Assembly (NCBI GenBank): GCA_903933765.1
Contig: CAIZLI010000102.1
Span: 1-9,823 of the forward strand
From: an uncultured Bacteroidota bacterium
GTDB taxonomy: Bacteria; Bacteroidota; Bacteroidia; Chitinophagales; Chitinophagaceae
Reading direction: 5' to 3'
DNA length: 9,823 bases
Below, one piece after another: positions 1 through 6,784 of the stretch (position 1 is the first letter of the stretch; each line of letters opens with the position of its first letter). The position numbers were made by a program, and so were the translations under genes. The notes beneath the pieces were generated by a model. It ran no database searches. It was not told where the DNA came from and was given only the letters and a program-made list of their open reading frames with translations.

Positions 1-204
1 AATAAAACTCCACTTCATGCCTGTTGGGAAACCTGCACCACCTCTTCCTCTTAATCCACTTTTCTTGACTTCCTCAACAATAGATTCGGGATTCATTTCC
101 TTCAAAGCTTTTTCGACACTACGGTATCCACCCTCACGACGATATACTTTGTAAGTACGGATCCCTGGTACATTTGCTTTATCTAGTAATAGTTTTACAC
201 CCAT
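1..204 (-). CDS. nuoF: NADH-quinone oxidoreductase subunit F (NuoF), N-terminal part only
   Basis: NuoF is the 51 kDa-type subunit of the peripheral arm of complex I. It binds FMN, oxidises NADH and passes electrons to a 4Fe-4S cluster. Only the first 68 codons are in the window; the gene continues past the left edge, so the NADH site and cluster cysteines are not visible. Residues 50-65 carry the glycine-rich FMN-loop signature [16 protein letters not shown], which is diagnostic. Residues near 28-33 (YRSVEKA) also fit the family. The ATG at 204 is the first in-frame ATG after the nuoE stop codon, 30 bases downstream of it and in the same reading frame. It gives a normal NuoF N-terminus (MGVKLLLDK). 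It is the sixth gene of a nuoABCDEF run and is presumably co-transcribed with it. Confidence 0.95.
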   Translation of the reverse strand, partial: MGVKLLLDKANVPGIRTYKVYRREGGYRSVEKALKEMNPESIVEEVKKSGLRGRGGAGFPTGMKWSFI

Positions 205-234
205 TTGAATATTTTTAACGCGTTCAGTGATTTG

Positions 235-732
235 TTAATTTGTTACAGTTGCTCTGTATTCAGCAATAATACTGTCTACTTTTTCTTTCGTTAAATGCTC
301 TCTAAAAATCTTACCCACTTGCATCATTGGTGCATATCCACAAGCACCCAGACACTCCACTAACTTTAAAGTAAATACACCATCCTTGGTGGTCTCTCCT
401 GGTTTGATGGCTAATTTTTCTTGGATATAAGCAATGATATCATCAGATCCACTAATCATACATGGACCAGTTTGACAAACTTCAAAAATGAATTTTCCAA
501 CTGGCTTTAAATTAAACATGCTATAAAAACTTGCTACTTCATACACTTCGATAGGTTCGATTTTCAATAAACTAGCGATATAGTCCATTAATTCAGTTGG
601 CAACCAGCCATCGAAACTATCTTGCGCAAGATGCAAAGCCGGCAATAAAGCACTTTTTTGTTTCCCTTCCGGATAACGAGCTACCAAGCGGTTCAGCTCA
701 GCCATTTGTGTTTCATTAAAAGTATAGGTCAT
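235..732 (-). CDS. nuoE: NADH-quinone oxidoreductase subunit E (NuoE), 2Fe-2S protein
   Basis: NuoE is the 24 kDa-type subunit of the NADH dehydrogenase module, with a helical N-terminal part and a thioredoxin-like domain holding a 2Fe-2S cluster. The protein has 165 residues, the usual length. All four ligands are visible: Cys86 and Cys91 (VCQTGPC, spacing C-x4-C) and Cys127 and Cys131 (ECLGAC, spacing C-x3-C). Residues 64-74 (YEVASFYSMFN) match the conserved helix before the thioredoxin fold. The ATG start lies 20 bases after the nuoD stop. The leader is A-rich (AAAAAAGAAA) rather than a good Shine-Dalgarno site, as is common in Bacteroidota. The gene lies between nuoD and nuoF, as expected for this operon. 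Confidence 0.96.
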   Translation of the reverse strand: MTYTFNETQMAELNRLVARYPEGKQKSALLPALHLAQDSFDGWLPTELMDYIASLLKIEPIEVYEVASFYSMFNLKPVGKFIFEVCQTGPCMISGSDDIIAYIQEKLAIKPGETTKDGVFTLKLVECLGACGYAPMMQVGKIFREHLTKEKVDSIIAEYRATVTN

Positions 733-752
733 ATCGAAAATTTCTTTTTTTA

Positions 753-1976
753 TTATGCGTCTAATTCTCCAGCAATCAAATTCAAACTACTCATGGTTAC
801 CACAGCGTCACTTAACATGCCACCTTTAATTAATTCTGGATAAGCTTGATAGTAAATAAAACAAGGTCTTCTAAAGTGCAATCTGAAAGGTGTTCTTCCA
901 CCATCACTGATTAAATAAAACCCTAGTTCTCCATTACCACCTTCCACTGGGCAATAAATTTGACCTTTTGGTAAATCAATCTCTCCCATGATAATTTTAA
1001 AGTGCCAAATCAATGCTTCCATTTTAGTGTACACATCTTCTTTTTTAGGAAGATAATATTCAGGCACATCTGCATGGTAGACTTCTGCTTCTGCGCCTTT
1101 GAAAGCTTGTACTTTTTCATATGCTTGTCTGATGATCGAAATACTCTCCCACATTTCTGCATTGCGCACTAAGAAACGATCATAGTTATCGCCCGTTGTT
1201 CCAACAGGTACTGTGAAATTAAAATCTTGATAGCTACTATAAGGTTGGTGTACACGCACATCATAATCTACGCCTGCCGCTCTTAAATTTGGACCCGTAA
1301 AACCATAATTCATTGCACGCTCAGCACTGATGCCGCCTGTGCCTTGTGTACGCTCCATAAAGATTCTGTTTCTTGTAAACAAGCTCTCAAATTCTTTAAG
1401 GACTTTTGGATATTCGTTTAAGAACTTCTCCAATTTTGTAAATGCGGTATTGGTGAAATTTCTTTCAAAGCCACCGATACGTCCAATATTTGTTGTCAAT
1501 CTAGATCCGCAGATCTCTTCATAAATTTCATAAATCAATTCACGATACTGCATCACATATAAAAATCCAGTGTATGCGCCCGTATCCACACCCACAATAG
1601 AATTACAAATTAAGTGATCCGAAATACGCGCCAATTCCATGATGATCACACGTAAATAATCAACACGTTTAGGTGTTTCTATTTGCAAGAATTTTTCACA
1701 TGTAATATGCCAACCCATATTATTGATAGGGCTACTACAGTAATTCAAACGATCGGTAATAGGTGTAATTTGATACAAGGGTCTTCTTTCTGCCAATTTC
1801 TCAAATGCGCGATGAATGTATCCAACTGTTTGATCAGATGAAACGATGCGCTCTCCGTCCACTTCCATAATATTTTGGAATACACCGTGCGTAGCAGGAT
1901 GTGTTGGTCCAATATTTAGCGTGGTCGTTGTTTTCTCAATTGAGCCTTCTGGTAATGTAATATGATTGTGTTCCAT
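753..1976 (-). CDS. nuoD: NADH-quinone oxidoreductase subunit D (NuoD)
   Basis: NuoD is the 49 kDa-type subunit of complex I. With NuoB it forms the quinone-reduction site near cluster N2. The protein has 407 residues, a normal length, and is not fused to NuoC. The N-terminal signature GPTHPATHG spans residues 23-31. His30 and Tyr79 (RLNY) have the same 49-residue spacing as the quinone-binding His38/Tyr87 pair described for Thermus Nqo4; the pairing here is my alignment by eye. The C-terminal part contains VEGGNGELGFYLISDGG followed by RLHFRRPCF, the Bacteroidota version of the family signature. The C-terminus (IAGELDA) corresponds to the conserved GE-D end of the hydrogenase large-subunit-like fold. 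The ATG lies 33 bases after the nuoC stop. Confidence 0.97.
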   Translation of the reverse strand: MEHNHITLPEGSIEKTTTTLNIGPTHPATHGVFQNIMEVDGERIVSSDQTVGYIHRAFEKLAERRPLYQITPITDRLNYCSSPINNMGWHITCEKFLQIETPKRVDYLRVIIMELARISDHLICNSIVGVDTGAYTGFLYVMQYRELIYEIYEEICGSRLTTNIGRIGGFERNFTNTAFTKLEKFLNEYPKVLKEFESLFTRNRIFMERTQGTGGISAERAMNYGFTGPNLRAAGVDYDVRVHQPYSSYQDFNFTVPVGTTGDNYDRFLVRNAEMWESISIIRQAYEKVQAFKGAEAEVYHADVPEYYLPKKEDVYTKMEALIWHFKIIMGEIDLPKGQIYCPVEGGNGELGFYLISDGGRTPFRLHFRRPCFIYYQAYPELIKGGMLSDAVVTMSSLNLIAGELDA

Positions 1977-2009
1977 TGTATATTTAGTTATACCTTGATT
2001 TTATAATTT

Positions 2010-2516
2010 TTATCCTCTACCAAACATTTCGTCATCCTTGTCAATTCTTGTTTGATCCTCTAGTGGAAATTCTTTTCTTAATGGGAAATAATCCATCTCA
2101 TCCACATTCAAAATGCGTTTCAAATTTGGATGACCCACAAAGTTGATACCAAAAAAATCATAGGTCTCACGCTCCATCCAGTTAGCGGATTCAAATAATT
2201 TAGTGGCTGTATAGACATCTGTATTTCCCAATGAAGTGCTTACAGAATAACGTAATCTGATGTTCTCTTTTAAATTATGTAGATGATACACTACAACCAA
2301 TTCTGCCCCTGTTTGATTAGGATAATTAACTGCGCAGATATCTGTTAAAAATGTAAATGCTAAACTTGGCTCATCATATAAAAATTGCAACACTTTCAAA
2401 TTGATTTCCTTTGGAGATTCAAAAGAAAGCATGCCATAACTAGTTGCAAATTGCGACACTTGGTCTCCAAATTTTGCAATTAATTGTTCTTGAACCATTT
2501 CGTTACTTAACGACAT
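2010..2516 (-). CDS. nuoC: NADH-quinone oxidoreductase subunit C (NuoC)
   Basis: NuoC is the 30 kDa-type subunit, a structural part of the connecting module of complex I beside NuoD and NuoB; it carries no redox centre. The protein has 168 residues. The family signature lies at residues 115-136 (ERETYDFFGINF, then GHPNLKRIL), followed by FPLRKEFPLED at 144-154. The start ATG lies 21 bases after the nuoB stop, and the leader has no recognisable Shine-Dalgarno sequence. The gene is separate from nuoD, unlike the fused nuoCD of enterobacteria. Confidence 0.96.
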   Translation of the reverse strand: MSLSNEMVQEQLIAKFGDQVSQFATSYGMLSFESPKEINLKVLQFLYDEPSLAFTFLTDICAVNYPNQTGAELVVVYHLHNLKENIRLRYSVSTSLGNTDVYTATKLFESANWMERETYDFFGINFVGHPNLKRILNVDEMDYFPLRKEFPLEDQTRIDKDDEMFGRG

Positions 2517-2537
2517 ATTATAAGAATTAAGTGTTGG

Positions 2538-3125
2538 CTATTGAATGCCATAACTATTTAATAATGCTTTGTATTGTTCGCTATTTCTACGGCGAATACT
2601 TTCTTGTCCAACGAGGTCTTGGATTTTCATAAAACCATCAATGATTGCTTCTGGTCTTGGAGGGCAACCTGGCACATACACGTCTACAGGAATCACTTGA
2701 TCAATCCCTTGCAATACACTGTAAGTATCAAAAATACCGCCGCTAGACGCACAAGCACCAACAGCAATCACCCAACGTGGCTCAGCCATTTGGATATAGA
2801 CTTGTCTTAATACCGGCGCCATTTTTTTTGCGATCGTGCCCATCACCATCAACAAATCACATTGACGTGGAGAGAAACCTACACGCTCTGAACCAAAACG
2901 CGATAAGTCATAGTGCGAAGCCATGGTCGCCATGAATTCAATACCACAACATGATGTTGCAAAAGGCAAAGGCCATAAAGAATTTTTACGTGCAAGTCCT
3001 ACAACAGAACTTAATTGTGTTGCAAAAAATCCATCACCTGGTACACCATCTGGTGCTTTTCCCATTCCAATTGCATCTGCAATTTCAGCTTCTTTTGGAT
3101 GTATGTTAAATCTTACTGGACGCAT
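2538..3125 (-). CDS. nuoB: NADH-quinone oxidoreductase subunit B (NuoB), cluster N2 protein
   Basis: NuoB (PSST-type) carries 4Fe-4S cluster N2, the final electron donor to quinone. All four ligands are visible in the usual arrangement: adjacent Cys59 and Cys60 (ATSCCGIEF), Cys125 (VGACASSGG) and Cys154 (VPGCPPRPEAIIDG). The 195-residue length fits the family, with an N-terminal tail of about 40 residues before the core. The segment FGSERVGFSPRQCDLLMVMGT (split as residues 77-83 and 84-97) is typical. The ATG at 3125 follows the nuoA stop by 25 bases. The product acts on the cytoplasmic face of the inner membrane at the junction of the two arms. Confidence 0.97.
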   Translation of the reverse strand: MRPVRFNIHPKEAEIADAIGMGKAPDGVPGDGFFATQLSSVVGLARKNSLWPLPFATSCCGIEFMATMASHYDLSRFGSERVGFSPRQCDLLMVMGTIAKKMAPVLRQVYIQMAEPRWVIAVGACASSGGIFDTYSVLQGIDQVIPVDVYVPGCPPRPEAIIDGFMKIQDLVGQESIRRRNSEQYKALLNSYGIQ

Positions 3126-3150
3126 AATTTATGCATTATATTTTTTAAAA

Positions 3151-3516
3151 TTAATCTTCCCATTTAAGTGCACCTTTCTTGATGATATAGACAAAGCCTA
3201 CCAAGAAAAATCCAACAAATAAAACCACTTCGAAAAATCCAGCCCAGCCTAAACTTTTAAAATTGACTGCGTATGGATAAAAGAAAATAACTTCCACATC
3301 AAACAAGACAAATAAGATCGCGACTAAAAAATATTTAATCGCCATTGGTGATCTTGCATCACCATGAGATTCAATTCCACTCGCAAAATTTTCTAATTTG
3401 TCCGATGTTTTTCGGGTAGGACCTACTAAGCTAGACACCAATATCATAATGGCTACAAAGCCAGCTGCAAACAATATTTGCAATACGATTGGTAAGTAAT
3501 TTGCAGCACTATTCAT
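3151..3516 (-). CDS. nuoA: NADH-quinone oxidoreductase subunit A (NuoA)
   Basis: NuoA is a small membrane subunit of complex I located near the quinone chamber. The protein has 121 residues with three predicted helices at about 8-30, 60-82 and 92-112. The conserved loop after helix 1 reads GPTRKT then ENFASGIES; the glutamate of ESG in many homologues is replaced by the NFASG form. Helix 2 contains AILFVLFDVEVIFFYP, with the family's acidic FDVE pair at residues 72-75. It is the first gene of the nuo operon: the gene upstream is separated from it by a strong hairpin terminator, and a candidate promoter lies between them. Confidence 0.96.
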   Translation of the reverse strand: MNSAANYLPIVLQILFAAGFVAIMILVSSLVGPTRKTSDKLENFASGIESHGDARSPMAIKYFLVAILFVLFDVEVIFFYPYAVNFKSLGWAGFFEVVLFVGFFLVGFVYIIKKGALKWED

Positions 3517-3537
3517 TTATAAGTCATTTAGGTGCCG

Positions 3538-3545
3538 CAAAAATA
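3538..3545 (-). promoter_or_regulatory. Candidate -7 element of the nuo operon promoter
   Basis: On the minus strand these bases read TATTTTTG, an exact match to the Bacteroidota -7 consensus TAnnTTTG. They end 21 bases upstream of the nuoA ATG, so the expected leader would be roughly 15 bases. I do not see a good TTTG/TTG -33 element at the usual 19-21 base spacing, so the call rests on the -7 match and its position between the terminator and nuoA. Confidence 0.4.
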
Positions 3546-3565
3546 CGCAAAGGAACTTGTTTAAA

Positions 3566-3597
3566 CTAAAAACTCCCCAATTATGGGGAGTTTTTAG
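3566..3597 (-). terminator. Intrinsic, probably bidirectional terminator between the TPR gene and nuoA
   Basis: The plus-strand sequence holds a perfect 14-bp inverted repeat (arms 3566-3579 and 3584-3597) with the four-base loop ATTA and a CTCCCC/GGGGAG core. Each arm ends in a run of five T or A residues, so transcripts from either strand gain a U-tract. For the leftward TPR gene, whose stop is at 3641, this hairpin is the natural terminator. On the other strand a second run of eight T residues follows at 3602-3609, so the site should also stop rightward transcripts running antisense through nuo. Confidence 0.85.
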
Positions 3598-3617
3598 CAT
3601 CTTTTTTTTGAAGCCTA

Positions 3618-3629
3618 AATAGGCCTATT
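3618..3629. repeat. 12-bp perfect palindrome AATAGGCCTATT in the TPR gene 3' region
   Basis: The palindrome lies between the stop codon of the TPR gene (3641) and the terminator hairpin. It overlaps a second, mutually exclusive short stem, GCCTA/TAGGC at 3613-3624. It could be a protein-binding site, an RNA 3'-end element or chance. I see no second copy in the window. Confidence 0.5.
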
Positions 3630-3640
3630 AAGCAGGTAAA

Positions 3641-5395
3641 TTAGTGCTGATTTTGAGTTGGGGCATCCGAAGCAGGCTTTTGGCTGCCTTGCATCTTTTT
3701 AAGGATTTCCCAGTTTTTAACCAAGCTCTCTTTGATTTTTAAAGTTTGTGCTTCGGCAGGCATTAATTCCAATACTTTATCACACATGCCAATTGCTTTT
3801 TCTAGGTCTTTCATTTCATTGAAATAACCCATCATCACATAATAATTGTTTACCAAACCCTGTTTGTTTTTAACCGGATCTTTCAACAAAAATTCATTTT
3901 GCAAGGTCGCAGCTTGAAACTGGATACCCAAATTATTGGCCGTATCGAGCAATTTAGCCCCTTTCAAATTGAATGAATACCCATTTTGACGGTCAGGAAA
4001 AGCAGTAATGTATTGCTTTGCAATATCTGTTGTAAAAAGGCCATCTTTTGCATTCAAGGCAACGCTTGATAACTTGTAAAAATAGACTTCGTCTTTAATG
4101 GCTCTAAGGTTAAAATAACTCACATTCCACTTTAAAGCATCAACATACATATTTGCTTTTTCATACATATCTGCACCAAGCTTGTAATATTTCATTTGAT
4201 TTACCTTCACTGTATCCGCTGCGATTGCTTTTTCGAGGATGCCTGCTACAACCGTTTCATTGCCTTTGAATTTAGACATCACTTTTACTGCAAGCTCATA
4301 ATCCGAGTTCAATACCTGGTCAACAGGGCTTTTATTGATAAACTGCTCGATATAAGATTTAGCCTGGATAGAGTCTCCTATACGATCAAAGTTGTAGGCC
4401 AATAACACACCAATACGAGGCAATGCTTCAACTCCAATAGTTGATTCTAATTCCTTCGATTTCGCTAAAGAAGCTTCGTATTGTCCAGCACGGAATAAAT
4501 AATCTGCATTGAAGATATCCAAAGCTGGGTCCTTGTCTGCGTTTAGCAAAAACAAATCAAGGTTCGTTTTTGCAGTTTCTGTGTTCTTATCTGCATAATA
4601 CTGATACAAGGCAAAATAAGTTGAAGGAAATTTAGGATCAACAGCTAAAGACTTTTTAAAATATTCGTCAAAAGATTCTACGTTGTTTTGTGATTGATAT
4701 ACTTTACCAATTCTATAATAAGGATACGCATTTTGTGGGTCTCTATTGATAGCTTCCAAGAAAGCAGTGACTGCTTCACCACCATTTTCACCGCCCAGTT
4801 TAAGGTAGTTAATACCTAAATTAACATACAAACTTGGTAACACTGGCGTGCCTTCGTAAGCAGAAATTGTTTCTTTTAATTTATCTATCGCATATTGATG
4901 ATCTCCAACCTTAGTAGGGATTTCAGAGTGTATATAACCAATTGCATTTACAATTTCTTGGCTAGGCTTACCCTTGAATTTACCCTTCGTATTCAATGTA
5001 GTTGTGATCGCTACTTCTAATGTTTGCTTAATTGCATTAAGGTCTGCAGATTCACCTGCTTCTAATAACTGCACATGTGCAGTACCCACTAAGATCCATG
5101 CATTGTTGCCTAATTCAGTTGCGGCTTTTTGATACAAGTCTTTTGTAGTTTGTACAATCGCTTTTGCAGGAACACCAGCACCATTTTGAGATAAAATTGC
5201 TTGACCATACCAAAATATGGTTTCTGGGTCTTTTGCATTTTTCTCATAAGCATCTTTAAAGAAAGCTAAAGCAGATTTGTTCTTTTCATAACGCAACAAT
5301 TTCAATCCCTCGTTTAATGGAGATACAGGCATTTGTGCGTTAACTCCAGTTAAAGCAAATGCGACTGCCATCATCAATACAACCAATTTTTTCAT
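3641..5395 (-). CDS. Exported tetratricopeptide-repeat protein
   Basis: This protein of 584 residues has an N-terminal signal peptide (MKKLVVLMM, hydrophobic run, cleavage expected after VNA at residue 20, before Gln21). The mature protein is therefore periplasmic or outer-membrane associated. The rest is mostly paired helices. Recognisable TPR units lie near residues 26-65, 188-220 (VNLGINYLK, then AVTAFLEAINRDP), 222-255 (YYRIGKVYQ, then FDEYFKKSLAVDP), 289-318 and 521-556. No catalytic domain is visible; a scaffold or adaptor role is likely. A GTG directly precedes the ATG at 5395, but the ATG gives the standard MKK start. It follows the PstS-like gene by 155-158 bases and probably belongs to the same transcript; I found no convincing promoter in the gap. 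TPR proteins of this type often sit beside PstS-like proteins and ExbBD/TonB genes in Bacteroidota (recalled, not searched). Confidence 0.85.
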   Translation of the reverse strand: MKKLVVLMMAVAFALTGVNAQMPVSPLNEGLKLLRYEKNKSALAFFKDAYEKNAKDPETIFWYGQAILSQNGAGVPAKAIVQTTKDLYQKAATELGNNAWILVGTAHVQLLEAGESADLNAIKQTLEVAITTTLNTKGKFKGKPSQEIVNAIGYIHSEIPTKVGDHQYAIDKLKETISAYEGTPVLPSLYVNLGINYLKLGGENGGEAVTAFLEAINRDPQNAYPYYRIGKVYQSQNNVESFDEYFKKSLAVDPKFPSTYFALYQYYADKNTETAKTNLDLFLLNADKDPALDIFNADYLFRAGQYEASLAKSKELESTIGVEALPRIGVLLAYNFDRIGDSIQAKSYIEQFINKSPVDQVLNSDYELAVKVMSKFKGNETVVAGILEKAIAADTVKVNQMKYYKLGADMYEKANMYVDALKWNVSYFNLRAIKDEVYFYKLSSVALNAKDGLFTTDIAKQYITAFPDRQNGYSFNLKGAKLLDTANNLGIQFQAATLQNEFLLKDPVKNKQGLVNNYYVMMGYFNEMKDLEKAIGMCDKVLELMPAEAQTLKIKESLVKNWEILKKMQGSQKPASDAPTQNQH

Positions 5396-5553
5396 CACAG
5401 TGTTTTTTCTATTTTATAAATAATACTCCGTCAAAACCTTCATTGCAAGCATCCTGTTGGGCTTCGACTTTAAGAAAGCTAAAATATTAATTTTTTCGCA
5501 AGAAACCGCTTTAAATTTTAGTTAATTGTACTAAAACATGTTAGCTTTTTCTG

Positions 5554-6477
5554 TTATTCCAGCATACTATTCCTTTTTTTAAAGCCCATTTTTGCTGGTA
5601 CTAAAAAAGAACGCTTAAAAATCAACTGTCCTCTTTCCAAACTTAGAAAGTTTAAAAAACCAGTACCTAAGCCAGCTGCATTTTCTTTTAAAATAAAATA
5701 AATAGGTAAAGTAAGTGGATATTGTGCTTTGCTGATGGTCGAAGGTGATGGTTTTGAAAAATACCCTTTTTCAATGCATTGCGTACATTCTACTAAGCCT
5801 AGTTTTACTTTTTTACGCAATTCAATTTGAGCAGGATCATATCCATCTCCAATCCAGTTCATCCCCACAAACCCAATGGCATCGGGATGTGTAGCGATAT
5901 AGTCTATCACTTCCTTGCTGCCATTTGCGGCCACTACATTTTTTCCAAAAGGCACATCCTTTGCTAAACTATCTTTTAGGAAACGAATGACCCCTGTTAA
6001 ATTATTCCCATCCATCACCACTTCCTTATTGGATTTCCCATTCAACCTTTGTCTTAAAGTCTCTATACTAAAAATGGAGTCTTTTGCAGATTTATGTACC
6101 AAAACGGCCACTGCATTGTATGCAAGAATGGCAAAATTTGGATTAAAACCAAGGCTTTTTTTATAGTCCACTTGTTCCTGCTTATTTAAGCCCCTAGTAA
6201 CAAAAATCATCCGGGTACTATCATTGGCTAAATCTTTGAAACAATCGATCTCCGATTTATAACTTACCTCCAACTTTGCCTTGGGATTACTCTCCAAAAA
6301 GACTTTTAACTGCTCCTCCATAAATGGCTTAAAACTTGCCTCTACAGAGATGCGAATCTGTCCTTCATTTGGGGATTCTAAAGTCTTTTCGGTTCCATGC
6401 TTACATGAAACCATGAGTAGTATACAAGTCCAGCCAATTAAGATGGTACGCATAGTTCCTATGTTGATTGATCGCAT
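5554..6477 (-). CDS. PstS-like substrate-binding lipoprotein
   Basis: This protein of 307 residues has a lipoprotein signal peptide: a basic start, a hydrophobic stretch and LLMVSC, with Cys25 as the probable lipidated residue. The body resembles the phosphate-binding PstS-like periplasmic binding fold. ISVEASFKPFMEEQ is at 43-56, STRMIFVTRGL at 87-97, VVMDGNNLTGVIRF at 153-166, DAIGFVGMNWIG at 199-210, and NFLSLERGQLIF at 276-287. The anion loop that reads S-G-T in classical PstS is GNNLTG here, so phosphate binding is uncertain. No pstC, pstA, pstB or phoU is adjacent. The start overlaps the upstream stop as TAATG, suggesting translational coupling. A second ATG at 6453, preceded by AGGAAC, would give a shorter signal peptide (lipid Cys at residue 17) and cannot be excluded. 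The TPR gene follows. Confidence 0.8.
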   Translation of the reverse strand: MRSINIGTMRTILIGWTCILLMVSCKHGTEKTLESPNEGQIRISVEASFKPFMEEQLKVFLESNPKAKLEVSYKSEIDCFKDLANDSTRMIFVTRGLNKQEQVDYKKSLGFNPNFAILAYNAVAVLVHKSAKDSIFSIETLRQRLNGKSNKEVVMDGNNLTGVIRFLKDSLAKDVPFGKNVVAANGSKEVIDYIATHPDAIGFVGMNWIGDGYDPAQIELRKKVKLGLVECTQCIEKGYFSKPSPSTISKAQYPLTLPIYFILKENAAGLGTGFLNFLSLERGQLIFKRSFLVPAKMGFKKRNSMLE

Positions 6478-6704
6478 TAATAATCTTGTTTAATCGCCCT
6501 GAATAGCCTAAACCCACCATAAACCAGGCACAAAGTGCCAAAAATGAGTCTAAAATCATTGTCAATATTCAAAACCATGTCCATTTTCAAGTATTTGGCA
6601 CCAAATAAGAGGCAACCAATTCCAAGAATCAATGAGGACATAGAGAAGTCATAAATACGTCTAAAAAAACGGAATGACCTTTCGGATTTTTCTCTTTCTT
6701 CCAT
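6477..6704 (-). CDS. Small two-helix membrane protein of unknown function
   Basis: This 75-residue protein has a charged N-terminus (MEEREKSERSFRFFRR), a first hydrophobic helix at about 20-38 (SLILGIGCLLFG), a short polar stretch with NIDNDFR, and a second helix at about 51-67 (LIFGTLCLVYGGFRLF) followed by a basic tail. No catalytic motif is visible. Reality as a gene is supported by the one-base TAATG overlap with the PstS-like gene and by a sensible membrane topology. The ATG at 6704 is preferred over a TTG at 6713. I recall similar short proteins beside ExbD and PstS-like genes in Chitinophagaceae, but this has not been searched. It is the first gene of the leftward set and is divergent from hisS across 80 bases. 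Confidence 0.72.
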   Translation of the reverse strand: MEEREKSERSFRFFRRIYDFSMSSLILGIGCLLFGAKYLKMDMVLNIDNDFRLIFGTLCLVYGGFRLFRAIKQDY

Positions 6705-6760
6705 ATAGGGCAATTTTGAAAAGCAATTTAAACAATTAACATGGTAACGATTTAAAAAAT

Positions 6761-6768
6761 TATCTTTA
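6761..6768 (+). promoter_or_regulatory. Possible -7 element of the hisS promoter
   Basis: TATCTTTA matches the Bacteroidota -7 consensus TAnnTTTG at all but the last base and lies 16 bases upstream of the hisS ATG. The -33 region at the right spacing is only a weak TTA (6736-6738). The 80-base divergent gap must also hold the promoter of the leftward small membrane gene, for which I found no clear match. Confidence 0.3.
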
Positions 6769-6784
6769 CAAACAAATTGAGTTC

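Noticed and set aside
658..843. Plus-strand open frame of 61 codons
   Set aside because: It lies across the nuoE start and nuoD end, which are certain genes on the other strand, and the peptide shows no family features.
1330..1524. Plus-strand open frame inside nuoD
   Set aside because: It is fully contained in nuoD on the opposite strand and has no recognisable motif or leader.
2923..3222. Plus-strand open frame of 99 codons over nuoB and nuoA
   Set aside because: It is antisense to the conserved NuoB cysteine region and its composition is that of a mirror frame.
5399..5553. Search for a separate promoter or terminator between the PstS-like and TPR genes
   Set aside because: Only a one-mismatch -7 box (TATTTTAG) without a correctly spaced -33 element, and no stable hairpin, could be found.
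5915..6493. Two plus-strand open frames (5915-6166 and 6281-6493)
   Set aside because: Both are antisense to the PstS-like gene, whose lipobox and fold motifs make it the real coding strand.
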